From Actinomycetes bacterium (GTDB lineage Bacteria > Actinomycetota > Thermoleophilia > Solirubrobacterales > 70-9): 11,289 nucleotides of DNA. Of the stretch, positions 11,289 through 11,289 are shown piece after piece. The first letter of the stretch is position 1. Every line of letters starts with the position of its first letter. The translations under genes were made by a program, and so were the position numbers. The stretch is taken from positions 1-11,289 of the forward strand of contig JAEYSQ010000022.1 of assembly GCA_023434465.1 (NCBI GenBank), given 5' to 3'. The notes under the pieces are model-generated. The model saw nothing but the letters and a program-made list of their open reading frames with translations. It made no database searches and had not been told where the DNA came from.

Positions 11289-11289
11289 C

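Overview
The window is a gene-dense stretch of high-GC bacterial DNA. Codon usage, the GTG/TTG starts, the lack of Shine-Dalgarno (SD) sequences before several genes and the protein flavour suggest an actinobacterium. Thermoleophilia/Solirubrobacterales is my best guess, but that is inference. The last ~35 bases (11255-11288) are not genomic. They match the Nextera transposase/Read-2 adapter read-through sequence at 31 of 34 positions, so the window ends at a contig end, probably of a draft or metagenome assembly.

Layout. 1-1102 (+): the C-terminal end of a cupin-domain protein, then an alpha/beta hydrolase one base downstream. 1120-1914 (-): a second alpha/beta hydrolase, divergent from 1957-2454 (+), a YfcE/MJ0936-type metallophosphoesterase; their 42-bp gap holds overlapping -10 elements on the two strands. 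2558-2989 (+): a small, basic, secreted, cysteine-containing protein of unknown function. 3019-3627 (-): a TetR-family regulator, divergent from a two-gene operon, 3694-4957 (+), encoding a third alpha/beta-hydrolase-fold protein (Asp nucleophile, catalytic His apparently missing) and a hotdog thioesterase. Two near-identical 15-bp palindromes in the tetR/hydrolase gap are the likely TetR operators.

4958-5036: convergent intergenic region with a strong composite hairpin terminator. 5037-8603 (-): full-length cobalamin-dependent methionine synthase (metH, 1188 aa) with all four modules. 8604-8737: divergent intergenic region with a large inverted repeat. 8738-9253 (+): a DUF1697 protein whose stop codon abuts that of 9254-9994 (-), a FhuF-like [2Fe-2S] protein. 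Divergent from the FhuF-like gene, 10037-11109 (+) encodes a MotA/TolQ/ExbB-type proton-channel subunit and a translationally coupled DUF2149 protein. 11110-11254 is non-coding with a long inverted repeat.

The most notable system is the right end: an ExbB-like/DUF2149 pair beside a FhuF-like iron-sulfur protein. DUF2149 looks like an ExbD analogue, with a single membrane helix preceded by an Asp at the position of the ExbD proton-carrying Asp. An ExbBD-like energiser in a presumably single-membrane bacterium has no obvious TonB/outer-membrane partner, so its client is an open question. The neighbourhood (FhuF-like, B12-dependent MetH) hints at metal or cobalamin handling, but this is not proven. 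A second recurring theme is apparent leaderless transcription: several genes have a -10-like hexamer exactly six bases before the start codon and no SD.
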